Shown: positions 1 to 12,882, counted from the first letter of the stretch. The stretch is DNA of 64,000 nt from Eutrigla gurnardus (GCA_963514095.1 OY741267.1:13365585-13429584), one strand, 5' to 3'. Made by a program: numbers and translations. Notes: a model not told the origin generated them from the letters alone.

Positions 1-1597
1 AAGATTATCAAAGCAGCACAGTGTCAACTCTGACACTTCAGCACTTCTTGAGAGTCTCAGAAGGAGTTGAATAATATTGGTTGTGTTGAAGGGTTTAGGA
101 TTAGTGTGGGTTTTGATGGTGAGTACCGCCTAACAAATGGACTTGGTGAATTGAAAATGGCATCAAACAATGTTCATGCATGATGCATGAGGAGTAACAG
201 AAGGAGGATGAATGTTTGAAGAATAAGGTATAGGGACCTACTGGAGGTCTACATCATAATAAATCATCTCCTGGGATTTTTACATAATGTAAGCATAGTT
301 ACACACAAAGCACAGCTCAATTCTTACTTTTAAGAAATATAAAACCCCAATGCAAATTTTTAGCCTGTATATCAAGCAATATCCCTGGGAAACAAAAAGG
401 AACCAATAAATACCATCGAGTCAGCACCGAGTTATCTCTAAGAGGAAAGGAAGCAAAGCTGAGCTTCAAAAGGATTTTCAAATAACAATATTATTTTCAC
501 AAGTAACAACTATTACTTCCAGCCTTTGCCGTCCTGCATACATGGGGCTAATTTCACGTTGACTCAAGGTATTAAATGTTTGTGTTTGGGGTTCTCCTCT
601 CTGTAAAGCACTTTGGAATGTGCTTTTTTTACAAGAAATACACATGTAGAGTTAATATTATTAAATTAACTATTGGGGCTTTAAATTGTAAAAAAAAGTT
701 ATGTATTATATTTTCTTAGTGTTTGCAAAGTGCTGACAGATATTTTTGCACTGTGAATTGTACCTTTCACTTCTGAGTTACCGGTTGTTTGTGTTGCTGC
801 TGATTTAGAGTTGTTTTCCTTGTTGCTTCTTAATGCTGAAAGTACATTTATATTAAAGTATTCACCATCACTCTTTAAACCCAGAGCAGCTGCTTGACTC
901 CTTTTTTTGCCTGCATGCTGTGATGTTAAAATATCTATATAAATATTTTAACAAAGAAAAGCTAGATGCACCAAGTGACCTTTCCACCGTACTGAAATTG
1001 AGATAAAAAAAAATATATTTTGATGGTTGTGAAAAAAATGGTGTCAATCAGTTGATACAAAAGTGACTACATGTGCCAAATCAAACCATCATCTACAGAA
1101 AAACCTCTTTTTCAACCCATGGCAGCATTTTCTGAAACTGAGCTTTGGAACCAACTTTCATTGGAGAGAAATATGGAATGGAATCACATCAGAATATTAA
1201 ATATATCTAGCATAGTAACTCTGTTGATCTATTATCCTTATTGTTATTAAGAAGAAGAAACAACATTTACCAATGGAAATAATGTACATTAAAACGGCAA
1301 CATAACTTTGAAACTTTCCTTTGATGGTGCTGTTTTCACAAAGACACAGGGATCACTTTTGTATTTTTCAGGGCATAGAACCTACGAACAACGCAGTTAG
1401 CAACATGGCTACTGCAGCCTGGCTACTGTCCAAAGGAAGAAAACAACCACTGAAAAACTGAGTAACCTCACTGCAGACGTGTTTTTTTCATCATTTTTCT
1501 CTGGGATTTAGGGATGGCTCACTCTCTTCACCTGAATCTGGAGGAATTGCCCACCCGCATAAGTGTAATCGTACGTATGAAGGCCCAGAATAATCAT
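1..1597. other. Intergenic; possible LINE-like tail near 590-670
   Basis: AT-rich sequence with no credible open frame. Around 600-665 the string CTGTAAAGCACTTTGGAATG followed by an AT-rich tail resembles the 3' end of a fish LINE-type retroposon. This is a resemblance only. No gene is seen. Confidence 0.35.
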
Positions 1598-1734
1598 TCA
1601 ATTAGTTGGGTCATCGTTGATTGCATACATGAGAATGCATCTGTTTTGCTCATGGCACAAATCCTCACCAGGTGCAAATGATCTTGGCCAGTGACCAATC
1701 AACACAACATAAAACAGCCCAACTCCAACTCTTC

Positions 1735-2760
1735 CTCTGACAGAGCCTTCTTGAGGCTTTCCGTGGCCTAAAGAAGGTATGACTTGTCCTCCTGCCAGTT
1801 GATGCAATGGCTCTCAAACTGCTGCTCTGCCTTCTTTCAGAGAAGCCACAAGGGTGGGTTTCTTTGTTTTTGCTCATCAAGCTGAGCCACATAGGAGGCC
1901 GTTGTTTCCTCAGCCTCATCCAGCAGGGAGGTTCTTTCTTGCTGAAAGGGGAAGCGCTCAGTCTACAGCAGATGCCCTTTTCAGGCCTGCTGCGACTGCG
2001 ACCTTCCCGGTGTCTGCTCTCTCCATCTGGGCTTGTTGGAAAGCCTGCAACCTTTCCAGTGTCTTCTGAGCCTCCTTCTGTTTTCAGAGAGCTTCCTCCA
2101 TCTTGCCCAGTTGATTTTTCAGCTACTGAGCCTGAGCCGTCTCAAACTTAAGATTGCTCTCCAAAGCTATTGAGTGCGTCTTAACCTCTGCTGTGTTTTT
2201 CACCCTCAGGAAATGAATGCTTGTCCCCAGGTTGTTTATGACCACTGCACCAGAGTCCTTTTCAGCACGGAGCTCTGACTTGATTGCCTCCACCTGTTTT
2301 TGATAGGCCTCTTTCTCTGCCGTCATCTGTTGCAATTTGACTCGCAGGTCTAGGTTTTGGAGGTCTGCTGCTCGAGAACTTTACGAGCTTCCCCTCAGCA
2401 TCAGACCTTTCCCAGCTGGAAGTTCAGATCCTCTGTATCCCTAACACATTTAGCCTGAGCCTCATCCAGTTGGGCTTTCATACTACATATCTCCTTCTGC
2501 ATCTAATCTTTCTCAGGGCTCCGACTGTTGTCCTCCTGCTGGTCTTGGAGCTGATCGAGGAAGTTGGCTCGCAACTTCTCTCGGATTTCCAAGAGGACTT
2601 TCCCCTCTGACTTACTTGAGGTGAGCCTCACCTCGCCGTCCTTCACTTCACACTGGGTTTGTTCCTCCAGTGAACTGAGGTAGAAATGAATTGGAGGTTC
2701 AACCTCCCTGGAGTTTATTTCCACGTCTTCCAGCACTGATTCTGTTGGATCTCAGTGTGT
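1735..2760 (-). pseudogene. Decayed copy of a coiled-coil protein
   Basis: Read on the - strand, about 1 kb gives near-continuous coiled-coil-like protein in shifting frames. The first segment (2736-2503) includes EIREKLRANFLDQLQDQQED and ends in a stop; it continues after TAG with KAQLDEAQAKC; then comes a frame change into LRVKLQQMTAEKEAYQKQ and AIKSELRAEKDSG; then after TAG LKNQLGKMEEAL and KQKEAQKTLERLQAFQQAQ; and finally ERTSLLDEAEETTASYVAQL and further fragments to about 1735. I count at least five in-frame stops and two or more frameshifts. Glu, Gln, Lys and Leu dominate with heptad-like spacing. No introns interrupt the homology, so this is either a processed copy or a remnant of one very large exon. 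The parent gene is not recognised; a NuMA-like or other large structural coiled-coil protein is possible but unproven. Confidence 0.6.
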
Positions 2761-5669
2761 TCTTGGTTCAGACTACAGAACCTATTACCGATTACTATTT
2801 TATGACTTTTTATAAGTAGAGATGCAACTCATGCACTAACCTCATCCTCTGTGCCAGAAATAGAGCCTTCATTTTCCTGGGAGATCGTACCCGATGGCAG
2901 AAGGAATTACGGAGCTAAAGTGAGGTATCAATGAAACACTGATGGTGTCATTATTCTGCCATTGGGCTGTTAACATTGACTTCATAATGATGAGTTAAAG
3001 CAAGTTGTCTATTGCAACGTTTGTATTGAATTAAATATAAAATCTTACTGCACTTTTAAAATGTGGATCTTCGCATGCTGACAGAGTTGTCTGCTTTTCA
3101 CACTTCGTGGTGATACCTTTCAAATTACTCATTTTGTGTTGATCTCAATGGTTTTTAGACCAGTAATTCAACCTGTAGTGAACTGAAACATCAGTGTAGA
3201 GCTACTTGTCTTGGTATGGCTTATTGCAATCCATCCACCTGTGCTGACAGACTTCATATCAATCCTGCACCTCACAGTCAGGTACATACACACACACACA
3301 TACACACACACACACACACACATATACACGTTTTTTATGCTTTATTTGTATCCTCTAAAACACACACACACACACACACGTAGAGACGAAGGCACATGCA
3401 ACATCTGTCTGGCTCCCTAGGCAAGCAGCAGCCCAACCAGACATGCCCAATGAAATATGTATGACATGCTAGCATGTGATATGTCAAAAAAAAAAAAAAA
3501 ACATCTACTTCGCCTCATCCTCCAGTGGCTCAGCTGTTCATTCATTATACATAGCTGCTCCATACACCTCCACTGTGTGCATATAACTGTGTCTACCCAT
3601 AAGCAACTCCATGAACAATATGGTGCCGTCTAAAAACTAGGATTTCTATACAATAATACTATGACATAGTATATAAATGTACTCGACACTCTCTTGTCTT
3701 CCTCCAAAATAAACAGTAATGTATACTTAATAACCGACAGTTAATGCAAGCTTCTACATTTAAGTAGCTGCAAATGTAGTAGCCAGTGCCATGTTTGGCA
3801 CGCAAAAAGTTGTCACCAAAGTTATGCTGACAAATGTTTCAAAACTGTGCACATTAAGTGTGTTGGAATTTCAGCAGTTGATCTAAGAGGAGGATTTCAA
3901 AGTGAGAGATTTTGATTGTGGAGACGGGGGAAAAACTGTGCAAGCTGGTTATTACAACCCATATTTATTAGTAGGAAACAACCTCTAGTAATTATATGAG
4001 AGCAAAGGTGGAAGTCAAGTGACGTGGCATAAAGAGCGTCCCATAGGGATAATGTCGGGGTGAATAGATCAAACAAACAGGATTTTCAAGTAAGATTTTA
4101 AAAAACATCCTTATTTTCACCCAAACCATAATCTTTCCCTAAACCTAATCAAGTAGTTTTGCTTCAGTTTAAATTCACAATTTTAATCACATGTTTAAAA
4201 CTGGGAACATTTCACACCGTGTGCCCGTGGCTTGTTCTCTCCACAATTATACTGTATACGGTATGTCGTTTTGGGTCATTGGCAAAAGACCTATTCTCTT
4301 GTTTAGGTATGAGGATATATTGTTGCTTCCATTCAGAGTGATATCCTGAAGTCTTGTGAAACTCTGGAGACTCCAAGAAGTCATGGCCAAGAAATGGATA
4401 GTATCAGTACGTAAAAAAACAAATGAAACATATCCATTTTACATTTGTGGTCATCTATGAACAGAAAGACAAACAGGCTAGTTTTGTTTTAAGAAGAAAT
4501 CAAAAAGCTCCTACTTTAACCCAGCGCAACCATCAACGCAGTAGATCAGAAAATACTCATCAGACAGTCAGGTGGGTCTTCTTGCAAGACACCAACAAAC
4601 AACGTAATTTGTAAAGACTCCAGCTTCATCAGGAAATACATCACAGTAACTGAGTGACAGGAAGTGCAGTGCAGAAAAATCCCCATAATGAGAGCTTTGC
4701 AACAAAACCAAAAACATTTAAATACACACACAGATAGACATGTTAGTTCGACTGAAGTGGCAAAAGTGGAAGTCCACGTCCTACAGCATTTCTTCCCTCA
4801 CAGAGACAACAAGAGAACAGAGACAGTATGAGATATGACAGGATTTACTCCCAGGCCTCATTTGCTTGCTGCTCATGTGAACATCAGCTGGTGCAGGGAA
4901 TTATTTGACTCAGAGCCAAAGCCTCAGTGACTCGCTCAGTTTCGCTTTCCGAGACACAAACATCTCTTCTTGTTAATTTGAATTTTGAAAGTGGATGTCA
5001 CTTCTTTTCGGATGTGTCAACCCTTTGCTTAAATGAAGCTAGCCCGAAGTCAGACAGGTAACACATTTGTCATGATTCTAGACGTTCATCCTTAAGCTGA
5101 TTAGTTACATACTAACATCTCCATTTTTTTATATTTCTTCTAGAAGATGACCATTTTGTGTCATATTTGACAGGAAATAATCTCAGAATAAGAAATATCT
5201 CAGCCTTACCCAGACAGGTGTTACGTTTGACTTACAACTCAGAGCTGCAAACGTTTCATCATGTTATGAATGGTATGATTTATACAAGTGGGACACAAGC
5301 AGGGACATTTTCGCTCTTCCTTTTTGCTATCTGAAGGTGGATATGTTACTTGCACCTCCTGGAAAATTAGTTTTAGGTTCATGTGATAGCTTTTGCGTAT
5401 TTGTCGGTGTCTTTCATCGTCAGTCTGCATGTGTGTTTGTGTGTGTGTGAATGTTAAAGAGCCATATAATTGATACATCTTCGTTGGCAGTGGCTACAAT
5501 CTGTGTTTGCCTTCATGAATACTTATTTTCTCGAAGGAATAAACATATTTAGTCAACAATCAGCACTTCACTTTATGATAAAATTATAGCATCATATTGC
5601 ATGTAATATTTCTGTGAACACTGATCATTAAGCAGTTGCTGACTTAGGATGTCTGAGGGACCAGCGCTA
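2761..5669. other. Intergenic with small microsatellites
   Basis: CA repeats at about 3284-3328 (interrupted) and 3359-3379, a poly-A run at 3487-3501, and a decayed copy of the dispersed inverted-repeat family at about 4040-4170 (listed separately). Otherwise AT-rich unique sequence. I see no supported gene. Confidence 0.6.
4040..4170 (+). mobile_element. Short decayed piece of the inverted-terminus family
   Basis: GATCAAACAAACAGGATTTT CAAG and CACCCAAACCATAATCTTTC, CCTAAACCTAATCAAGTAGT follow the family order; most of the middle is deleted. Confidence 0.45.
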
Positions 5670-6200
5670 AAATGTTCTCCCACTGGAAGGGCCTGAGAGA
5701 GGGCCCTTCATCACGTTTTTGTAGTGGAAGGGCAACCTGGAGGGCACTTGATCATGTTTTCTTTACTGGACGGGCTTCCTAGAGGGTACTTCATCATGTT
5801 TTCTCCACTGGAAGTGCATCCTAGAGGGTACTTCATCATGTTTTCTCCACTGGACAGGCTTCCTAGAGAGTACTTCGTCATGTTTTCTCCACTGGAAGTG
5901 CATCCTAGAGGGTACTTCATCATGTTTTCTCCACTGGAAGTGCATCCTCGAGGGTACTTCATCATGTTTTCTCTACTGGAAGGGCATCCTAGAGGTTACT
6001 TCATCATGTTTTCTCCACTGGAAGGGCATCCTTGAGGGTACTTCATCATGTTTTTTCCACTGAAAGTGCATCCTAGAGGTTACTTCATCATGTTTTCTCC
6101 ACTGGAAGGGCATCCTTGAGGGTACTTCATCACGTTTTCTCCACTGGAAGGGCATCCTAGAGGGTACTTCATCACATTTTCTTTACTCGAAGGGCATCTG
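5670..6200. repeat. 42-bp tandem minisatellite, about 12 units
   Basis: About 12 imperfect head-to-tail units. Each 42-bp unit contains CACTGGAAGGGCATCC then GAGGGTACTTCATCATG and TTTTCTC. Unit variants differ by single substitutions (AAGTGCATCC, ACGGGCTTCC, AAGGGCATCC). Because 42 is a multiple of three, open frames run through the array on both strands (14-residue repeats such as HDEVPSRMHFQWRK on the - strand), but no gene structure supports translation. The outermost units at 5670-5760 and 6165-6200 are the most diverged. Confidence 0.93.
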
Positions 6201-7800
6201 TTTTAACTATCAGAGGCATCCAAGAGGACACTTTTGCTGCAGTTTGTTCGAATATGAGGGCACCAAAGCACAACTGCCCCTCTCCCTTGAGGCCATTGTT
6301 GTCACTACGTAATAATTATAAATATGTAGTGATAAATACCAAATATAATGGAAGAACCACATCCTTGTAGCTGAAAACAGACTTCCCTCAACTTTCTGTC
6401 AAAGTCATGATGCACATCCACTGAGAATATCAAAGGAGAGCCTCAACATCACTCATGAGCCAATAACATAAGGGGATAAACTTGGGTCAAAGGTTGCAGG
6501 AAGCAGAGGTCCAATCATAATCCTCTCATAAATATACACACTTGATGAAGGACACATAACCCACCAGTATCCTGACATCTGCGTGGGGTTTCAGTGAGGG
6601 GCTGGTGCTGTTTCTGTGGGAGTATGTTGCCTAAAATGTGGGTTATCAAGTTATCACATAAAATAAGACAAATGTGTGTTTCTACCTGTTGGTGTGATAC
6701 ATTGATAATACTTTTTCCTGCCTCCATTTAGAGACCATTTTGTAGTTTTGGATGTTTTTCATGTTTTAAAATTGTATACAACATAACATATTTGAGGCAA
6801 TACTATATTTTCCCAATGGATTCTTCTTTGCATGACAACATAAGTATTTTGAATTCCTTGTAAATGCTCTTGCCGTTATATATTGTTTTTTTATTTTATT
6901 TTTTTTTGCTTTTTATGCTTTCGTATGAGCTTCATGTAGAAGGTGCCGTCTATTGTTCACAATGAGGTTTTACATTTCTGAGTAAAATGTGTCCACGCTG
7001 GGCACCGTGCTATGTTGGAAGATATGATAAATCTGCAGAAACTGCTGCAAACCCTCTCTGATTTCCAGTCCTGTATAACACAGCTTACTTTGTACTTTCA
7101 ACACACGACATGTTAATCAACAGATGCTTTAAAGTCTAGAAGAACGCCTTTGGAAAGCGCCACCCAGCACAAGTATAGAAATCCTCTTTCTGTGCCAGCT
7201 CGCTCCTCTGGCCTGTCTGCACGGTCATCCATCACGTTATCATGTGCCGACCGTGGATAAGGCAGCTTTTGGCCAAAGCTGACCCTGTCATCACCACGGG
7301 GTCGGGGTCCAAGATAACCGCCGTGTGGTCCAGCTGTCACCAGCGCTCAGCGTACCCACAATAGTTTGCTTGTGTTCGGAGCGCAGTGGGAGGGTTGTGC
7401 TCGCAACGTTTAAGCCCTTCCAAGAGACCTGCGATTGCGTCAGCGGTTCACAGCTGTGCTGCAGAGACCTGACGGACTGTGTGTGTTGCAACAGGTTTAG
7501 GGGGCAGGATGTGTGTGATTGTGATTGTATGTTGTATTTACTTAAATGAAAATATGGAACATGGACAAATTGATCTTATATGAAGATAGAGAAGATTGAT
7601 AGTGGATTTCACAGCAGGGCCTCTGTTGCTCGGAGCATTGCTGCTCATATAGTGTGATATCATCCGTTATAAACCCGTTATAATTTCTTTCCCATTCTAC
7701 ATTTATTCTAGGATCCTTTTTTTAAACCTGTTGTATGATATTTTCATATTTGATCTTGCAGAAGGAGGAACAAAGGAATTCCAATTGCAAAATAAAGATT
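6201..7800. other. Intergenic, nothing recognised
   Basis: AT-rich to mixed sequence; short frames only. The 7110-7500 part has a higher GC content but no recognised protein or RNA. Confidence 0.6.
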
Positions 7801-7802
7801 GC

Positions 7803-8207
7803 CTAAATATGATGCTCTCATACAACAAAACTGCATTGTGGATTACGTTTCAAGGGAGTTATCAACACATTATAACTTTTCTTTTGTACTCAAAGCCTGC
7901 TGAAGTCCACATAGGGAAGAGGTCAGGGTGGATGTCAAGCATACAGTGGACTCTAACTCAGGAGACTGCTGTCCGTGTCCCATAGGAAACCAAAAGTCTC
8001 TTAATTTTCATCTGTAACTTCAATAACATGACAAGCATTAATATATTGAACAAGCATTAATATATGAAGCCAACCTATGCTTTTTCAACTAAACTTAACC
8101 AGTGTTTTTGTTTCATGTGAATATGACGTTTACTACGTGTACATAAAATATGTTTTCCTAGAAACGTGATTGAGAATGCAATTTATTTGTACAGGAACTC
8201 AATTTAA
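7803..8207 (+). mobile_element. Non-autonomous DNA element with about 45-bp inverted termini (near full length, copy 2 of family)
   Basis: The left end reads CTCTCATACAACAAAACTGC, then ATTGTGGATTACGTTTCAAG. The right end (GAAACGTGATTGAGAATGCA then ATTTATTTGTACAGGAACTC) is the approximate reverse complement of that. The inside carries the shared family block (AGGAGACTGCTGTCCGTGTC then CCATAGGAAACCAAAAG) and later a CTAAACTTAACCAGT-type stretch. It has no coding capacity. The copy at 56269-56701 has the same ends and layout. A 17-bp internal direct duplication (ACAAGCATTAATATATT/G) lies at about 8031-8066. Confidence 0.65.
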
Positions 8208-8370
8208 GGGGGGAGGGTTGTGCTGTACATGTGGAAAACATGACTTCAAAGGAAAGTCAAGAGTTGGAAAGAAATTGCTGCTGCCCTCAAAATAGCCTGC
8301 TGAGAGAAATGTCATTTTCCTGATGGATCAATAATGCAAGTGGCAAACATTACACCCTCTCCATCTCCTC

Positions 8371-8451
8371 TGTGTGTGTGTGTGGGGGGGGGGGGGGGGG
8401 GGGGGGACCCATCTGTCAAAATACATTTTTGGATTTTGAGTTTTATGTTGC

Positions 8452-8480
<29 letters not shown>
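8371..8480. repeat. (TG)n, G23 homopolymer and (CA)n cluster
   Basis: A short TG run at 8371-8383 passes directly into 23 consecutive G (8384-8406); a CA run follows at 8452-8480. The G run could form a G-quadruplex and is prone to sequencing error. Confidence 0.9.
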
Positions 8481-8483
<3 letters not shown>

Positions 8484-8499
8484 TAAACACACCACAAAC

Positions 8500-11019
8500 A
8501 ATTTGAGATTTACTGATACAAATTAAAGCGATCGATTGTGTTCCTCGCTACTCTCTTTATAACCTGTAAAATGACGTTTTAACATAGCCTACCCCGGTCC
8601 ATCAGCTGACTCGTAGCAAGTGGCTGCTATGAGTTATCACAGACACTAAAAACTTCCGCCGTAGCACGAAAACAGCAGACAATACTGTGGATCAGGGAAA
8701 CTTCAGAACTAAACAGTAGACTCTGATTCGCTTCTGGAGAATCTTCATAGCGAGAAAACAACAGACCCATAATTCCTTGAGTTCCTAGAAACTTAGAGCA
8801 GACTGAAATCGCTGATCCTGAAGCCTTCATGGCGTATTTTGGTGTGGCTAGCAGAATAGCCTACAGTGCATCTATTGTAACAGCATAATGGTTAATGTTC
8901 CAGTAAATACACAAGATGAAAATGCAACATTTCCGTTCCTTAATCAAAAGTAAAAAAACTCACAAACAGACTCACATTATTAGCCTATGTATGAATGTAT
9001 TTATTTGTAGTTGGAGACAGTGGGCTTTCTATGCTCTGGGTGATACTGACCCAAGTGCTTCAAGCCACTCGAGTCGAGTTTAGCACTTCTACAGTGGATA
9101 TGGAAAGCTTATATCCATTATAACGGGTGTCGGTGCACTCACTCATGCACCTGGAGATTTTCTAATTAGTGTAGACAAAAGCTTCTGTTTAATGTGGGGG
9201 TGGAAAGTGGGCACTGTTACATGTATACATACATGGGCCCGTTTGTAATGATAGACTCAGGGGCCCAAGGAGGTCTCAGTCATCAATGGCATCATAAACC
9301 TTCAACACTGAAGCTTGCTCCAAATGATGTGCAAATAGAGTTGTAGGATGTGTATGTTGTTGGTGGGTGTAGTGGGTTGTTGAGTGAATACGTTTGAGAG
9401 AATGCATTTGCATGGACGGGTTTGCTGGCCACATGGAGGCATGAGAGCATGCAGTTTAGTGCACATTTGTGAGCATTTGGGGTGTAAGACTGACAGGCCA
9501 CATCTGTTGACATCAAAATCGTGTGTCAAGCTGGCACAATTTGATTAGCGAGCCGGAGAGATACCAGACGGGCAATTTACCTAATTTCTAAATAGGAACA
9601 GCCAAGTTTAACACATCTCTCTCACGGCAATTTGACGTTAACTTTGTGATTTCACACCCACCAATCTAGCAGCAGAAATGGGAATTTGTCTGCGGACACG
9701 GTGGCGAGATGAAATGGGCAGATATTTCTCAGTGGATAACAAACTAACGGCATGTCTAATCAAACCTTCACTTGCTGTTAAAAAAAAAAAACACGAACCG
9801 TGACATTTGAACAAATGGGTTAATTGCTTTTTAAGAAGCCGGCACTTAAACGCATTTGTTTCTTTTTTAACTGTGAGTCGTAAAGTTCCCGTCAAGGGTT
9901 GTTGGGGCCATAAGATTCACTCTAAATGTAAATAAGTGGTGTTTTAAACGGCTGTTAGCCACACGCTTGTTAGAGCAGGAGATAAACCGGGTAGCCTGTT
10001 CTCAATGGGGTCAAGTCCCTAATTAACCCAAAACGGTCGTCGTTTTCTCATTCGATTACAGCAAAGAATTCAGCACTGCAACACGGAGAGATAAATATGA
10101 GTGACTTAAGTATCCTCTGATTCCCCTTCCTCGTCCTCCTCCTCATGACTGATGTATGACAGATAGTGGTGACTATAGGTGGCGTTGAGATAAAAAAAAA
10201 AAAACTGCTCATTAAGATTGCAAAGTAAAACAAAACCAGCTGATCGGAGATAAGCAGGATTTGGGAATCTGAGTCTCGTGGTGTGAATGAATCCATGTGG
10301 GTATTTAACAGCAGGATGTGGTTGTTTAGGGGAACAACGGTGAATGATGGGATGGAGAGAGATTGAAGGTCATGAGCTGCGGAGAGGAAGAGCAGTGACG
10401 AAGGAGAACTGTGAGGAAGAGGAGATAGGTGTGTGGAGACAGGACTCGATGAGGAAATGCTTGATTCAAATCTACGATAGTGCAGGTGCGGCGAGGTTTT
10501 TACTTTCACCTGCTGAGATGCCGTTCCTCCACCTGTGGGGAGCAATCTAAATTGCATCAGAGAAGCGGTAGCACCATCGAGGTTGAAATTGCGATTGTCC
10601 GCCAAGATAAGAAAAAAATGGTAAAGATTGATAAAGTGGAGTAGATTACGTAATGTCCTGCTACTCCATACAACTGTGATACACATGCATGTGTTTGACC
10701 TTCATTCAGCTGTGAGCGACGACATGGAGGACATTGCAAAAAAAAAAAAAGGCAGTAGATGAAAAAAGAAAACAAGCAATTGTATGCTGACGTCCAGATC
10801 TCGGCTGCACTTATAGAAGAAAACACACACTTAATCAGGAAATGTATTTTAATGAAAATACTATGGCTTGTTGTTCTTATCTATATGACCAGAAGCATAG
10901 TTGCAGCTGTCCTCACCACCACCTTTATCTATCTATATAACGTTCTATAATGAAGAGGGGAAATCAGTTAAAGCCAATCTTGGCTCGATAATCTGTCTGA
11001 GGGTTAGTTAATCTGAGCT
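8500..11019. other. Intergenic; purine-rich tract, no gene
   Basis: Unique AT-rich sequence. The long - strand frame at 10048-10686 (212 codons) is rich in Ser, Leu and Phe because the opposite strand is purine-rich at about 10340-10450, and it matches no family I know, so I do not call it a gene. A-runs at 9780-9791, 10192-10204 and 10738-10750. Confidence 0.55.
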
Positions 11020-11115
11020 GCTACAAGAAAGAGTGGTTGTTGAAGGTAATGAGGAACAAGTGTGGGACTGGATGGGGAGGCTCAAGTGAGGGGAATGAAC
11101 TGATTGCAGGTCAGA
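11020..11115 (+). repeat. Dispersed repeat sharing GAACTGATTGCAGGTCAGAT block
   Basis: Contains GTGAGGGGAATGAACTGATT followed by GCAGGTCAGATTAGA. The segment at 28440-28560 has the diverged equivalent (ATGAGGGGAGTGAGCTGATT then GCAGGGCAGATGAGGG), and both are preceded by a similar GGAACAAG/GGAACCAGG context. Two related copies in one window indicate an interspersed repeat. The type is unknown. Confidence 0.5.
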
Positions 11116-11864
11116 TTAGACTGTCCGGTATCACTCACTACTCATTATACACCATTGAGTTTACCATGTACTGCTATAGTGAAAATCATTATATAGTGGA
11201 CTGGAAGCATCCCACAATTAATCTTCAAAAAGTAGTGGTTCACTAACGGAGCATTATATACCATTATGAATTGTGCTGAAGGAAGGACAGGCGAGAGGAG
11301 AGAGAGACAAGTCCATGAAATTATTATATTTAATGTGAGTAGAGTATCATAACACAGATGGTCACAAACTACTTTGAATGTATTCCTTTGGGAAAATACT
11401 ACTATTGCCTCCACAACAGGAACAGCTACTGCTCCTTTTGTTCTTACCTTTCACAATAAAAGTATCACTGATTACCAAGGAAACGTATTACAACTAATTA
11501 GCTTACAATATGTATGAATAACAAAGAAATGTAAACTATTCATGAAGGATGTCCCACCAGCCATCATTAATCTGGCATGTTTTATTTTACAGATGAGCTC
11601 ACTATATATTCCTCCACTTAGAACATCTTGGATAGCGAGTAGGAAGTAGTGAATAAGTGAGTGATTCCCAACACAACCACACATCTCAACCTATCTATTT
11701 CCTCTACCTGTCAGTTTAATCTCACCTAAGTCCAATTGCACCTTTTTTTTTATTTTATTAGCAAGATTCAGGTTGAAGCCCGAAGCATTCCAGTTATTTG
11801 GTGCCACCCAGGTTTGAATGCCATTGTTCTCGTTTGCTCTGACACTACGGACTAATGGAAGAGA
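11116..11864. other. Intergenic, nothing recognised
   Basis: AT-rich unique sequence, with T-runs near 11743. No supported feature. Confidence 0.55.
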
Positions 11865-12050
11865 TCCTGCTGCCTGCAGGGACGTCTTACAAGGTGCAAG
11901 AAACCTCCATGTGCGTCCCCTCTGTTCATCCCTCTGATGGGAAGTCCCGCCGAGAAGCCACTGGCCCTGAACAGAGCGGAGAGCAGAGGAGCAAGAGGTC
12001 GAGACGGGAGGAGGAAGCTGAAAAGGGGGGAGGAGGATGTGTTTTGTGTT
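11865..12050 (-). repeat. Segment homologous to 18395-18520 (inverted copy)
   Basis: On the - strand: a pyrimidine-rich lead, then GTTCAGGGCCAGTGGCTTCT, CGGCGGGACTTCCCATCA and further similarity over about 100 bp to the + strand at 18405-18510. Translated, both give SGFS-x-G-x-PI-x(2)-M-x-RG-x(4)-FL. The copies are in opposite orientation 6.5 kb apart. This could be an old interspersed repeat or a duplicated exon or conserved element. The polypyrimidine tract before the block resembles a 3' splice site. Confidence 0.45.
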
Positions 12051-12840
12051 TTTTCATGCATTTCCCAACACAGCCAGAGGAAATATTGACGACTACATTT
12101 TTGCAAACCATGAGATACGTGAACTTCAGCATTGATGTTGAAATGCATTTTCTAAACACGTTTCAACCGTGGAAAAAAACGTACAATTCCAGGTGGTTAA
12201 GAAACAATGAGTTTGAAAACTACTTGGTGAAGGTTATAAAAAAAATCATGGTTAAAATAATCTAACAATGTAGCACACCAACGTAACATTACAATGTAAA
12301 ATTACAACATAATCAAAAGTGTACTTATGGTTTCACACTGGACATGAATAGCAGGGGATTCTCTTCACAGGCGTTTTCATAGTCGTTATTATACAAATTT
12401 ACATTCAATAATGGTCACTTGTGCTGCTTTTTTAACAAAATAAAAATGTTCATATTTCCCCACACAAAACAATTTCTGTACTATTGCATTGTCAATCAAA
12501 ACAAACAAAAATGATTGTGAGTTACAGCTGTCATTCCTTTGGAGCCAAGCCAAATAATCAGGGGCATACAAATGACACACAGGGGATTGTTCTCCTTCTC
12601 TGAATGTACACCTTCTTCAAGAAAAACCCTTTAGTTGAAAGAAGTGGAACTGCAGTATCCCTCCCATTAGAAGTATTTATGTACGTTAACATAATAACTG
12701 TTGCCTTGATGTAATCACTCAGCAGCGAGGACAGATGTGTACATACGAACATCAGACCCACAGTGAGCAGCAGTGTGTAGGAGTACATCATGAAGAGCTG
12801 CAATGAATTATAGCAGCAGTAGTTCTGTAATTCCCTCTCT
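12051..12840. other. Intergenic, nothing recognised
   Basis: AT-rich sequence without a supported gene. Confidence 0.55.
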
Positions 12841-12846
12841 CTGCCT

Positions 12847-12847
12847 G

Positions 12848-12882
<35 letters not shown>
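12847..12882. repeat. (TC)n-(CA)n compound microsatellite
   Basis: CT dinucleotides at 12847-12860 pass directly into CA dinucleotides at 12861-12882. Confidence 0.9.

Noticed and set aside
5724..6035. Repetitive 103-codon frame and its antisense partners
   Set aside because: Explained by the 42-bp minisatellite; no start context, promoter or homology.
5670..6200. CRISPR-like array
   Set aside because: Units are contiguous with no unique spacers, and the genome is vertebrate.
10048..10686. 212-codon frame on the - strand
   Set aside because: Ser/Leu/Phe-rich low-complexity translation opposite a purine-rich tract; no domain, no promoter or splice context.
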